A stretch of 64,000 nt of DNA. It comes from Bog-473 sp963721585. Its GTDB lineage: Bacteria; Actinomycetota; Acidimicrobiia; Acidimicrobiales; RAAP-2. The stretch is from the NCBI GenBank assembly GCA_963721585.1, contig CAVRJN010000008.1:1550001-1614000 (forward strand). Direction: 5' to 3'. Of this stretch, positions 40,856-49,718 are shown one piece after another. Under the pieces are notes generated by a model. The model searched no databases and was not told the origin of the DNA. It saw only the letters and a list, made by a program, of their open reading frames with translations. The position numbers were made by a program, and so were the translations under genes. Each line of letters opens with the position of its first letter. Position 1 is the stretch's first letter.

Positions 40856-43264
40856 TCACTGGTAGATCTTGGCCCCGCCATTGTCGAAGACAAGGTTCTT
40901 CTCCCGGTTCAGCAGACCGAACGGGTACCGGTAGGCGATGTAGTTGCCGTTGATGGAGACGGTCGCCGTTCCGGTCTGGAGCATTGACGTGTCGACGATC
41001 ACCCACGACGACCACTGAAGGAAGGTGGGAAACACGTCCGAGAGGTATTGGCGGCCCGTGACGGTGGACGGTGAGGTGAACGCGAACCGCTGGGCGGGAT
41101 AATCGTCGACCTGGATGCCGCTGGGCAGCGTCCCGGGCTTCCCCATCAGCCAGTCGACCGCCGCAACTTGCTGCGGCGTCATGTAGTAGAGGTCGTAGTA
41201 CTGCCCGCTGTTGTTGAGGTTGAGCTGCGCGGGGTAGCCGCCCAGCGCCTGCGGGATCAACCCGGTGGTCGACGAGAAGATGGCCAGTCCCACGCCTGAA
41301 GCGAGGAGCCCGCTCCACCTGGCGCCCAGGGGCTGGAAAAGCGTGAGCGAGCCCACCACGATCACCGGGGCGATGACCAGAAGCGCCTGCTGGAAGACGC
41401 GCAGGAGGCCGTACTCCACCGAGAGATTGGGAAGAACGGTGATGGCGACGAGCGCCGCGATGGCTCCGATACACAGGTAGTAGTACTCCCTCCCCGCTGT
41501 GCCCCGCCGCCGCTTGGAGAACACGAGCGCCAGCATCCCGATGAGGAGGAACACCTGTTCGCCCTTGGCGGCCATGCTCCGCATGACGTCGTTCACGCTC
41601 GACGGGGCGACTCCCACGTGGTTCAACGCTCGGCCGGCTGCGGTCAGGGGCAAATCGGGCTGATTGACCACAGGGGTCCGATACCCATCCACCACCGAGA
41701 GGGGGACGAACGTGCCCGGAGCCGCCTTCGCTCGTGCCGCCAGCGTCTGGTCCCGGTACTGGTCGATCTGCGCAGTGCCGCTGGAATCCGAAGCGCCACT
41801 GGACGAGCTACCGGGGACGAGGCCGTAGCCGACACTCGAGGCCTTCTCCCCGCCGTTGTGGTGGACGAAACGGGTCACGTCCGCCCGGAACTCGCCGACG
41901 ACGCCGTTGGCCGTTCTGGTCACCACCCCACCCCAGAGGACGATGACCGCGAGTATCGCGATCAGGGAGCCCGCGCCGATCGTCCGCACGGCCGTGGACC
42001 AGCGCCCGCCTTCGGTCTCCGGGAGATGCGATCGTGTCAGGACTGGGGGCCACCCCCTGGCGAGAAGCGTCTGGGCCACCCACGCCACCAGGAGCGTGCC
42101 GAAGAACACGTAGCTCGAGGAGTAGTGACACAGCTCCACGCCGATGGCCGCGATCACCAGAAGGCCCTGTCGTTGGCGCCTCCGCCACAGGGGGCTCGTC
42201 ATGACCAGGAAGCCCGCGGAGACGAACAGAAATGCCATCTCCTGGCGGTTGAGGAACGGCATGTCCGTGAAGAAGGTCGGAAATCCGATGAAGTACACCA
42301 CCCCCAGCACGGAAACGCGGACGGAGAAATACCGGCGGGCCAGGAGGAAGACCAGCACGGGACACGTCGCGAACAGCAACTGGAAGAACACCTTGTAGAC
42401 GTAGGGGTCGTCCACGTGGAGGAGCGCCGCCATCTGCGTAGGGAGCAGGGTGATGCTCAGGCAGGCGTTGTACGGATTCTGGAAGGAGGACATGTCCCAC
42501 TTGCCGTGGGCGGCCGTGAGCTGGAAGACCCGGTACTCGAGCTGAATGTCATGACCGGTCACCGACCAGCCGCGCAGGGAGGTCATCAGGAGCAGCGAGG
42601 CCGACAGCAGGTAGAGGGCGCCGGCTACCACGCTGGTCCGCAGCCGGTCGCTCCACACCAGCAGGAGCACGAAGACGAGCAATGCCACACCGAGTCCGAC
42701 CATCGTGACCGCGGGTCCGTTGCCGTTGTTGAGCCGGTTGGCCCCGAGCACCATGAGGAGTGCGCACACCCCACCCAGGACGAGCACCCGGGTCTCTCTG
42801 GCCCCGCGGAGGCCCGGCGCGAACCGGATCACCAGGTGGGCGGGTCGCTTCCGCCTCACCAGCCAGAGGCCGACGTCGATCGCGTCGACCAGTACGAGGA
42901 CGGGAATCGTGTCCAACGGGCGCGACACGCCGAGAGGCGGGAGGAAGGTGTTGATGGCCAACCCACCCACGAGGAGGAGGAACAGCACGCCCACGAGGCC
43001 GAGACCCAATCGTTCGGCGACGGACCTTCCGCCCCAGAGGTCGGTGGTGGCCAGCAGGTAGGCCGGGTAGATCATGATGAGCCAGAAGACGAGGGCGGGG
43101 CCCAAGAACGGTGGGTGACCCCCGTTCAGGGCCACGACGTTCGCCACGGCGAAGGCGGCACCGACGATGATCGGGAAGACTGGTTCGCGTGTCTTCTCGC
43201 CCAGCTCAGAAGGCCCGGAGGTCGAGCGGGGGCGCGAGATGGGGCGGGTGGCCGCCGTGGTCAT
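40856..43264 (-). CDS. Large multi-pass membrane protein, DUF2206/GT-C-like
   Basis: 802 residues with about 15-17 membrane helices up to about residue 660 and a C-terminal outside domain. The first outer loop carries GHDIQLEYRVFQLTAAHGKW with the Asp/Glu pair expected of GT-C glycosyltransferases, then FQNPYNACLSITLLP and FFTDMPFLNRQEMAFLF. This layout matches the DUF2206 group. Likely role: transfer of sugars from a lipid carrier to a polysaccharide or glycoprotein outside the membrane. The ATG at 43264 overlaps the preceding stop (TGATG). Function is inferred from fold and context. Confidence 0.75.
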   Translation of the reverse strand: MTTAATRPISRPRSTSGPSELGEKTREPVFPIIVGAAFAVANVVALNGGHPPFLGPALVFWLIMIYPAYLLATTDLWGGRSVAERLGLGLVGVLFLLLVGGLAINTFLPPLGVSRPLDTIPVLVLVDAIDVGLWLVRRKRPAHLVIRFAPGLRGARETRVLVLGGVCALLMVLGANRLNNGNGPAVTMVGLGVALLVFVLLLVWSDRLRTSVVAGALYLLSASLLLMTSLRGWSVTGHDIQLEYRVFQLTAAHGKWDMSSFQNPYNACLSITLLPTQMAALLHVDDPYVYKVFFQLLFATCPVLVFLLARRYFSVRVSVLGVVYFIGFPTFFTDMPFLNRQEMAFLFVSAGFLVMTSPLWRRRQRQGLLVIAAIGVELCHYSSSYVFFGTLLVAWVAQTLLARGWPPVLTRSHLPETEGGRWSTAVRTIGAGSLIAILAVIVLWGGVVTRTANGVVGEFRADVTRFVHHNGGEKASSVGYGLVPGSSSSGASDSSGTAQIDQYRDQTLAARAKAAPGTFVPLSVVDGYRTPVVNQPDLPLTAAGRALNHVGVAPSSVNDVMRSMAAKGEQVFLLIGMLALVFSKRRRGTAGREYYYLCIGAIAALVAITVLPNLSVEYGLLRVFQQALLVIAPVIVVGSLTLFQPLGARWSGLLASGVGLAIFSSTTGLIPQALGGYPAQLNLNNSGQYYDLYYMTPQQVAAVDWLMGKPGTLPSGIQVDDYPAQRFAFTSPSTVTGRQYLSDVFPTFLQWSSWVIVDTSMLQTGTATVSINGNYIAYRYPFGLLNREKNLVFDNGGAKIYQ

Positions 43265-43800
43265 CAGCTTTGCCCTGCCGCCGAGCCGGTGCCGATCACC
43301 CGGAGGTTGAAGTCGATGGACTCACCACGACCGGTGAGAATCACGGAGAGAGTGCACGGCGACGCCGTGCACTCGGGGTCCGCCGACACCGTCACCTGAC
43401 GCGAGCTGCCCACGGGAACGGCCACCGATCCGACGGCGAAATACCCGCCATACGCCGTGATCTTCGTCGGCGAGGACTTCGCAACGTAGTGATAGACCTG
43501 GTCCCGGGCCTGCTCGTTGCCAATCGTGAACGTGAACTCCACTGGATCCCCGGAGACGACCGACTTGGGCAGCCCGGTCGGGTCGGCGAAGGCCAACGTG
43601 GAGTACGACGAGGGCTGCCGGATCAAGGACTCGGCCCACTGATGGCGTCCAAACGGCAGCACGAGGCTGACCGCGACGATCACACCCACCACCACCAGCA
43701 CGTATGGCCATTGGCGCGACCTTCGCCGTCGATCGCGTCGAGGAACGCGATCGACGGCGACGGGATCCTCGACGGCGGACGAACCGTTCAACTGGCTCAA
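43264..43800 (-). CDS. Membrane-anchored DUF1616-like beta protein
   Basis: About 178 residues from a TTG near 43800; the start is uncertain because the open frame continues upstream as Arg-rich non-protein-like sequence. A basic stretch (RDRRRRSRQW) precedes one membrane helix (YVLVVVGVIVAVSLVLPFG). The outside part is beta-rich: SYSTLAFADPTGLPKSVVSG, VEFTFTIGNEQARDQVYHYV and a Cys pair (ECTASPC). This is the outer domain usually attached to DUF1616 proteins. First gene of the operon with the DUF2206-like protein, probably its partner. Confidence 0.6.
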   Translation of the reverse strand: MSQLNGSSAVEDPVAVDRVPRRDRRRRSRQWPYVLVVVGVIVAVSLVLPFGRHQWAESLIRQPSSYSTLAFADPTGLPKSVVSGDPVEFTFTIGNEQARDQVYHYVAKSSPTKITAYGGYFAVGSVAVPVGSSRQVTVSADPECTASPCTLSVILTGRGESIDFNLRVIGTGSAAGQS

Positions 43801-44383
43801 GGAGGGCAGCCCTCGAACCGGAATGCACGGCAATCGGCTGCTCGGCCGGGCGCGACGACCGCGGCGCTCGGGTGCATGCCAGAACCTACCAGCGCTCCGT
43901 CGCAGCTCAGACGGGCGGTGACCCTTCCCCGAAACGGCGAACCGGTCGTGGCGGGCCCGGCGGCTCCCCCGCCGTGGAGCCGGAATCCACAGGACGCGAC
44001 GGTGGAGGGGCGGGTGGTGCGGCACTCGCCGACGGGCGCCTCGAGTGATCCTCGCGGCGCTGCGCCGGCAGGGCGCCACCGCCTGAACTGCCCGATTGTC
44101 ATGGCGAGAATCTGCTCCGTGCTCTGTGTCATGTCCGTCGCGTGAGGGGGAACGTCCCATTGTGGAGCGCTTTTGCGCGTCGGTTGACGCGCTATGGCTG
44201 CGCTAGGTACAAGGACCCTTAAAACAATTTTTTCACAATTCATCGTTCTCATTTCGTGCCGAGGCGGCGCGCCTGCCATGCTCAGGGGCGAGTAAAGGCA
44301 TACGTGCCGCTCGACGGGGGAGCTCAGCGAGCTGGGTGGCGACAAAGCTCGATACGAGGGAAAAACGGAGGCGGTACCCCGAC
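43801..44383. other. Divergent intergenic region with AT-rich island
   Basis: 583 bases without a supported gene, between the DUF1616-like gene (minus) and a glycosyltransferase (plus). An unusually AT-rich stretch at 44218-44246 (AAAACAATTTTTTCACAATT) stands out in this high-GC DNA and contains the direct repeat ACAATT. It is probably the control region of the polysaccharide genes. Confidence 0.5.
44184..44213 (+). promoter_or_regulatory. Candidate promoter for glycosyltransferase operon
   Basis: TTGACG (44184-44189) and TACAAG (44208-44213) are 18 bases apart, pointing at the plus-strand glycosyltransferase gene 170 bases downstream. The AT-rich island follows directly. Weak -10; tentative. 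Confidence 0.3.
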
Positions 44384-45778
44384 ATGGCGCAGGTCGTTGG
44401 TGAGCGACGGATGGAACACGTCGTCGCAGATATTCCAGGTGGTTACGACCGGCGCTCAGGCGTGGTCGATCGACGGCAGGGCAACGGCGACCGGAGGAGG
44501 AGCTATCCCGACCGGCGGCAGTCCCACCTCTCACTCGCAGAACCGACTGCCGCTTGTCACGCACCAGCCGTCGAGATCAGCGTCGTGATGCCATGCCTGA
44601 ACGAAGTGGAGAGTGTCGGGCTCTGCGTGGAGAAGGCATGGGAGGGCATCCGTCTCTCGGGCCGCCCGGGCGAGGTGATCGTGGCCGACAACGGCTCGAC
44701 CGACGGGTCGATCGAGGTCGCCCAGGCCGCCGGAGCGCGGGTCGTGCATCAGCCCGCCCGCGGCTATGGCAACGCGTACCTGGCCGGGTTCGCCGCCGCA
44801 CGCGGCTCCATCATCGTGATGGGTGATTCGGACAACTCGTACGACTTCACCGTGCTGCCCGAACTCATCGCGCCGATCATCGACGACGGGCGCGACTACG
44901 TACTCGGGTCACGCCTCATGGGCAAGATGGAGCAGGGTGCGATGCCCTGGTCGCACCGCTGGATCGGGAATCCGATGCTCACCGCGTTCCTGAACATGCT
45001 CTTCAAGCTACGCGTCAGCGATGCCCACAGCGGCTTCCGGGTCTTCACGCGCGAAGCACTCGAGCGGATGGACCTGCAGTGCGAGGGGATGGAGTTCGCG
45101 TCCGAGATCGTCGTCAAGGCCGCTGGCGCCAAGCTCAGCGTGACCGAGGTCCCGATCAACTACCACGCGCGCATCGGCGAATCGAAGCTCAACTCGATCG
45201 GAGACGCCTGGCGGCACATTCGCTTCCTCCTCCTGTCGTCTCCGGCCTATCTGTTCCTGGTGCCCGGCGCCGTGCTCATCGCGGTCGGACTGATCGGTTC
45301 GCTGGCACTGTTCGGCGTGACCGGCGGCATGACGCTCATCGTGATCAAGGCTCTCCTCGCCCTTGCCGTTCTTTGTGGTCTGCAGGTGGTCGTGCTCGGG
45401 TCGGCCGCCACGACGGGGACGAACCGCCATCTTCTGGGAAGGACCAACCGGGTCTCGACATGGGTCACCTCGGGAGCAGCGGCCGAGAAGGGATTCGTGG
45501 CCGGCAGCATCCTGGTGGCGTTCGGATTCGGGTTCCTCATCTACAGCTGCTTCGCCGGGTGGGGCGCGTTCGATTCGGCCGGGCCGGGTGCGTCGGCCCT
45601 CATCATCTCAATCCTGCTGCCCGTTCTCGGCGTCACCTTGTGGTTCGACGCCTTCTTCCTGAGCCTCTTCCGGGGCAAGCAACACGCTGAGCACGACACG
45701 GAACATGTTCCGGCCGAGGTGAGCGTGACCCGCCTGCGGGAGGTCTCGGTGACAGAAGCGCTCTCATTCGAGCACTGA
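44384..45778 (+). CDS. GT2 glycosyltransferase (dolichyl-phosphate sugar synthase-like) with DRR heptads
   Basis: 464 residues from ATG 44384, with GGAGGCGG about eight bases upstream. The N-terminus has four DRR triplets at exact seven-residue spacing (residues 22, 29, 36, 43), then the GT-A domain: EISVVMPCLNEVESVG, VIVADNGSTDGS, GDSDNSYDF (the metal-binding DxD) and DAHSGFRVFTREAL. Four C-terminal membrane helices follow (AYLFLVPGAVLIAVGLIGSL and others). It should load a polyprenyl phosphate with a sugar for the outside glycosyltransferases. First of three consecutive glycosyltransferase genes. Confidence 0.9.
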   Translation: MAQVVGERRMEHVVADIPGGYDRRSGVVDRRQGNGDRRRSYPDRRQSHLSLAEPTAACHAPAVEISVVMPCLNEVESVGLCVEKAWEGIRLSGRPGEVIVADNGSTDGSIEVAQAAGARVVHQPARGYGNAYLAGFAAARGSIIVMGDSDNSYDFTVLPELIAPIIDDGRDYVLGSRLMGKMEQGAMPWSHRWIGNPMLTAFLNMLFKLRVSDAHSGFRVFTREALERMDLQCEGMEFASEIVVKAAGAKLSVTEVPINYHARIGESKLNSIGDAWRHIRFLLLSSPAYLFLVPGAVLIAVGLIGSLALFGVTGGMTLIVIKALLALAVLCGLQVVVLGSAATTGTNRHLLGRTNRVSTWVTSGAAAEKGFVAGSILVAFGFGFLIYSCFAGWGAFDSAGPGASALIISILLPVLGVTLWFDAFFLSLFRGKQHAEHDTEHVPAEVSVTRLREVSVTEALSFEH

Positions 45779-45819
45779 GGTCCGAACTCGGTCCGAATGT
45801 CGGCACCCGTGGTGCCAAT

Positions 45820-46830
45820 ATGGGCGTCCGAGCCGAGGAATTGGATCTGGAGCAAGCGATGCCGCTCCCACCCCTGTCGATCGTTGTCCTCACCTTTGAC
45901 AGTGCCAGCACCATCGACGCATGCCTCGACTCGCTCGTGGCCCAGGATCACGGCGACTTCGAAGTGGTGGTCGTCGACGACGGGTCCACCGACGACACCC
46001 TCGACCACGTCGCCGCTTACCGGGACCGCTTGGACCTCCGTGTCGTCCACAACGGGGCCCACAACATCCCCCGGGGTCGCAACCTCGGCTTGGCGGCCGG
46101 CCGTAACAGGTACGTCGCTTTCCTGGACTCGGACGACTGGGCCTCTCCCACCTGGGCCAGGACCGTCGCGCGCGCGTTCCGGGACATGCCCGACGTGGCG
46201 ATGGTCGCCGGAAGCTTCATTCCCGACTTTCGGACCCGATCGGCGGAGGCCATCGGCCTCTGCGACCTGACCGTCCACGAGCTGGCGGGCAACGGGATGC
46301 TCGAGTTCAGCGCCGGTCGCATGGCGATCGACACCGAAGTGCTGCAGGGCGACATCTTCGACGAGCATTTCGTGGCCGCTGAGGACCTGGACCTGGCGGC
46401 CCGGATCCTGCCTCACTACAGGTGCGAGTTCCTGCCTGACGTCGTCATCCATCGCAGCAGTCGCGACACGTTCGGTCAGTACGCCCGCCAGATGTACCGG
46501 TACGGGGCCATGAAGCTCCAGCTCGGCTACGCCGAGCGCTCCCATCGCTGGCTCGACTTCGTGCCGCTCGGCGTGGTCGCCGTGTCGGCGACGGCGGCTA
46601 TCGGCTTCCGGCGGCCGTGGCTCGCACTGGCCCTCGTCCCCTTCTCCCTGGCCGAGTCGGCCTTCGTCGTCGCCGTCAAGAAGCCGCGGCCGGTAATCGC
46701 CGCGCTCACAGTGCCGTCCTGGCTCACCAAGAACGTCGCATGGAGTGCCGGGGTGGCAGTGGAAGCCGCCCGCCTGGCCGCCGACGCCGACCTGCGACGC
46801 CGGCTCCGCGCCACCCGCCGCCCCGCTTGA
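45820..46830 (+). CDS. GT2-family glycosyltransferase
   Basis: 336 residues from ATG 45820; ATG 45859 is an alternative. GT-A fold: PPLSIVVLTFDSASTIDACL, VVVVDDGSTDDTLDHVAAY, RGRNLGLAAGRN, and FLDSDDWASPTW with the DxD metal site. FDEHFVAAEDLDLAARI supplies the catalytic-base region (ED). The C-terminal 100 residues include two weak hydrophobic segments (VVAVSATAAIGF, LALALVPFSLAESAFVVAV), suggesting membrane association. Probably adds one sugar to the lipid-linked repeat unit. Confidence 0.9.
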   Translation: MGVRAEELDLEQAMPLPPLSIVVLTFDSASTIDACLDSLVAQDHGDFEVVVVDDGSTDDTLDHVAAYRDRLDLRVVHNGAHNIPRGRNLGLAAGRNRYVAFLDSDDWASPTWARTVARAFRDMPDVAMVAGSFIPDFRTRSAEAIGLCDLTVHELAGNGMLEFSAGRMAIDTEVLQGDIFDEHFVAAEDLDLAARILPHYRCEFLPDVVIHRSSRDTFGQYARQMYRYGAMKLQLGYAERSHRWLDFVPLGVVAVSATAAIGFRRPWLALALVPFSLAESAFVVAVKKPRPVIAALTVPSWLTKNVAWSAGVAVEAARLAADADLRRRLRATRRPA

Positions 46831-46838
46831 GGTCGGCG

Positions 46839-47963
46839 ATGGTGTCCCCGGTACCCGTCGTGCACGTCACGCCGCACTACCCCCCGTACCTGGGCGGCCT
46901 GGAGAAGGTGGTCGAGGCGTTGGCGACGGCCCGGGTGGCCAGGGGGCTGCCCGTCGAGGTGTTCACCGCCCGGGACCGGCTTCCGACCGGGGCGGGCCGG
47001 CCCGCCCCGGATCCGCCGTACGTGCGCCGATTGGCGGCTGTCGAGGTGGCGCACACCGCGCTCATCCCCGAGCTCCCCGTCCGGCTGCTTCGCCTCCGGC
47101 CCGGCACCGTTGTCCACCTGCACGTGGCCCAGGCCTTCACTCCCGAATCCGTGTGGCTGGCCCACCGGTTGCGGGGGGTCCCCTACCTCGCCCACCTCCA
47201 CATCGACGCCGGGCCCACGGGACCCGCTGGCGGCCTGCTCCGCGTCTACAAGCCGCACCTGTTACGCCGTGTCCTGCGTCAGGCGGCCATCGTCGTGGTG
47301 TTCACCTTGGGACAGGCGGAGGCGGTCGTCGCCGACCACGGGGTGGACCCCGCCCGGGTCCGGGTGGTGCCGAACGGCGTCGACAACTCGTTCTTTCACC
47401 CCCCTCGTCGGCTCCCGGCGGACCGCCTCCCTCGACTGCTGTTCGTGGGCCGACTCTCCGTACAGAAGAACCTGCCCCAACTGCTGGACGCGCTCGAGGG
47501 GGTCTCCCAGCAGTTCGACACCGTGCTGGTGGGGAGCGGAGAGCTCGAGCGAAGCCTCAAGGCCCACGCCGAACGTCTCGGTCTCATGAACGTCACCTTC
47601 TCGGGCCGCGCGGACGGCCACGACCTCCTGGAGCACTACGGATCGGCCGACGTCTTCGTCCTCCCCTCGGAACGGGAGGGGATGCCACTGGCGCTGCTCG
47701 AAGCCCAGGCCATGGCCCTGCCGATCGTGGCGACCGATATCCCGGGCACCCGAGACCTCGTCGTTGACGGCGAGCTCGGCACCCTGGTGCCCGTGGACGA
47801 TCCCGCCGCGATGCGGAGGGCCCTGGAACGCCTCGTCTCGGACCCGGGCGCCTACGAGCGGATGAGCGCGGCGGCTCGGGCCAACGCGGAGGCCTATTCG
47901 TGGGAGCGGGTCTCCGAACGGTTCGAGGATCTCTACACGGAGGCGGCCTCGACCGCTTCGTGA
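46839..47963 (+). CDS. GT4-family glycosyltransferase
   Basis: 374 residues from ATG 46839, eight bases after the previous stop. GT-B retaining enzyme: an N-terminal acceptor domain with HVTPHYPPYLGGLEKVVEAL (glycine loop), then VVFTLGQAEAVVADHG, then the donor domain VPNGVDNSFFHPPRR, LLFVGRLSVQKNLPQLLDAL, VFVLPSEREGMPLALLEAQAM with the EGMPLALLE (EX7E-type) motif, and IPGTRDLV. Last of the three-gene set; a clear polymer-assembly enzyme. Confidence 0.93.
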   Translation: MVSPVPVVHVTPHYPPYLGGLEKVVEALATARVARGLPVEVFTARDRLPTGAGRPAPDPPYVRRLAAVEVAHTALIPELPVRLLRLRPGTVVHLHVAQAFTPESVWLAHRLRGVPYLAHLHIDAGPTGPAGGLLRVYKPHLLRRVLRQAAIVVVFTLGQAEAVVADHGVDPARVRVVPNGVDNSFFHPPRRLPADRLPRLLFVGRLSVQKNLPQLLDALEGVSQQFDTVLVGSGELERSLKAHAERLGLMNVTFSGRADGHDLLEHYGSADVFVLPSEREGMPLALLEAQAMALPIVATDIPGTRDLVVDGELGTLVPVDDPAAMRRALERLVSDPGAYERMSAAARANAEAYSWERVSERFEDLYTEAASTAS

Positions 47964-48021
47964 GGCTGCAGGCGCCGCGTTGGCCCGGTCTCCCACGCTG
48001 GCCTAAGTTCCCACCGGCCTT

Positions 48022-48036
48022 CTGACGCGGCGTCAG
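48022..48036. promoter_or_regulatory. Perfect palindrome upstream of echA20
   Basis: CTGACGC-G-GCGTCAG: 7-bp arms around one base, 30 bases before the echA20-like start. Probably an operator for the ring-degradation operon. It does not match the KstR2 pattern as I know it (AnCAAGnnCTTGnT), so the regulator is unknown. Confidence 0.45.
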
Positions 48037-48065
48037 GGCCGAGACGGAGGAGAATCCGGCAGCTC

Positions 48066-48824
48066 ATGCCCATTGATGTGATCCAGGAGCACGACGGGAT
48101 CGCCGAGGTGGTCATCGACCACCCCCCGGTCAACGCGCTCGACGTGGCGGGCTGGTTCGAGCTGGCCGACGCGCTCATCGCGGTGGGCCGCGTGCCCACC
48201 AACCGGGTGGCAGTCCTGCGGGCGACGGGCCGCGGCTTCTGCGCCGGGGTCGACATCAAGGAGATCAACGCCAAGGGTGACGAGGCGCTGGTCGGGGTGA
48301 ACCGGGGCTGTGCCGCCGCCTTTGCGGCCGTCTACGACTGCGAGGTCCCCGTGATCGCCGCCGTCCAGGGCTTCTGCCTCGGTGGCGGCATCGGCCTGGC
48401 CGGCAACGCCGACATGGTCGTCGCCTCCGAGGACGCCACCTTCGGATTGCCCGAGGTCGACCGGGGTGCGTTGGGCGCCGCCACCCACCTGGCCCGTCTG
48501 GTCCCCCAGCACGCCATGCGCAGAATGGTCTACACGGCCAAGCCGATCACCGCCGCCGAGCTGGCTTCCTACGGCTCGGTCGCCGCCGTGGTGCCGCCGG
48601 ACCGCCTCCGGGCGGTCGCACTCGAGCTGGCCGCCGACGTCGCCACCAAGAGCCCCACCATCATCCGCCGGGCCAAGGAATCGCTCAACGGCATCGATCC
48701 GATCGACGTGAAGCGCAGCTACCGCTTCGAGCAAGGCTTCACCTACGAGCTGCACGTGCGCGGCGTGGCCGACGAGCAGCGGGCCGCCTTCGTCGAGAAG
48801 CGCGACGCCGACACCTCGACCTGA
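48066..48824 (+). CDS. echA20: Enoyl-CoA hydratase/isomerase family, EchA20-like steroid ring hydrolase
   Basis: 252 residues. Crotonase fold: EVVIDHPPVNALDVAGWFEL, GRGFCAGVDIKEIN (first oxyanion loop), QGFCLGGGIGLAGNADMVVA (second oxyanion and oligomer loop) and FGLPEVDRGALGAATHLARL. In Mycobacterium tuberculosis and Rhodococcus, EchA20 opens ring D of the steroid-derived HIP acyl-CoA; the identity here rests mainly on exact gene order with ipdA-ipdB-ipdC. Its stop overlaps the ipdA ATG (TGATG). The promoter region contains a perfect 15-base palindrome. Confidence 0.8.
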   Translation: MPIDVIQEHDGIAEVVIDHPPVNALDVAGWFELADALIAVGRVPTNRVAVLRATGRGFCAGVDIKEINAKGDEALVGVNRGCAAAFAAVYDCEVPVIAAVQGFCLGGGIGLAGNADMVVASEDATFGLPEVDRGALGAATHLARLVPQHAMRRMVYTAKPITAAELASYGSVAAVVPPDRLRAVALELAADVATKSPTIIRRAKESLNGIDPIDVKRSYRFEQGFTYELHVRGVADEQRAAFVEKRDADTST

Positions 48825-49718
48825 TGGCTGACAAGCGCACCACCATCGACGACATCGTCGGCGAGCTTCGCTCCGGCATGACGATCGGCATCGGCGGCTG
48901 GGGCTCGCGCCGCAAGCCCATGGCCGTCGTGCGCGCCATCTGCCGCTCGGACCTGACCGATCTCACGGTCGTCGCGTACGGGGGCCCCGACGTGGGGCTG
49001 CTCTGCGCCACCGGCAAGGTGCGCAAGGTCGTGTGCGGCTTCGTGACGCTGGACTCCATCCCGCTCGATCCGCACTGGCGTGCCGCGCGCCAGCACGGCC
49101 GGGTCGAGGTCATGGAGGTCGACGAGGGTATGTTCTTCCTCGGCCTGCAGGCAGCATCGTGGCGGGTTCCCTTCCTGCCCACCCGGGCCGGGCTCGGTTC
49201 GGACGTCCTGACGATCAATCCCGGCCTGCAGCTGGTGCGCTCCCCCTACGGCGCGGACAGCCCGCATCTCTCCGATCCCGCCGACGCCGACGTCGAGCTG
49301 GTCGCCATGCCCGCTCTGCACCTCGATGCTTCCATCGTCCACACCAACCGGGCCGACGCCGCCGGCAACGGCCAGATCCTCAGCCCCGACCCCTTCTTCG
49401 ACCCTCTCTTCCTCGGGGCCGCCGACCGCCGCTTCATGACCACCGAGTCCATTGTGGAGAACGGCGCACTGGCGGACGGGACCCACCCGCTGTCGACGGT
49501 GCCCATCCATCGCATGCTGACCGACGGCGTGGCCGAGTCCCCCGGCGGCGCGCACTTCACCGCCAACCCGCCCGACTACGGGCGCGACGAGAAGTTCCAG
49601 AAGGAGTACGCGGCCGCCGCCGCCGACACCGCCGGAGTGGGAGGCGTTCTCCTCGCGCTATGTCTTCGTCGACGACGACGAGTACCGGGCACACGTGGCA
49701 GAACGGCAGACGACATGA
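48824..49718 (+). CDS. ipdA: IpdA, alpha subunit of COCHEA-CoA ring hydrolase (CoA-transferase family), one frameshift
   Basis: Type I CoA-transferase alpha fold: TIDDIVGELRSGMTIGIGGW and GGPDVGLLCATGKV, with Glu101 in VMEVDEGMFFLGLQ as candidate active-site residue. IpdAB acts as a hydrolase opening the last steroid ring (established in actinobacteria). Near 49636-49642 an extra base (GCCGGAG) shifts the frame. In the shifted frame the product ends naturally (EWEAFSSRYVFVDDDEYRAH ... QTT) at TGA 49716-49718, overlapping the ipdB ATG. As read, the unshifted frame runs on into ipdB without a stop and would make a fused 553-residue protein. Confidence 0.82.
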
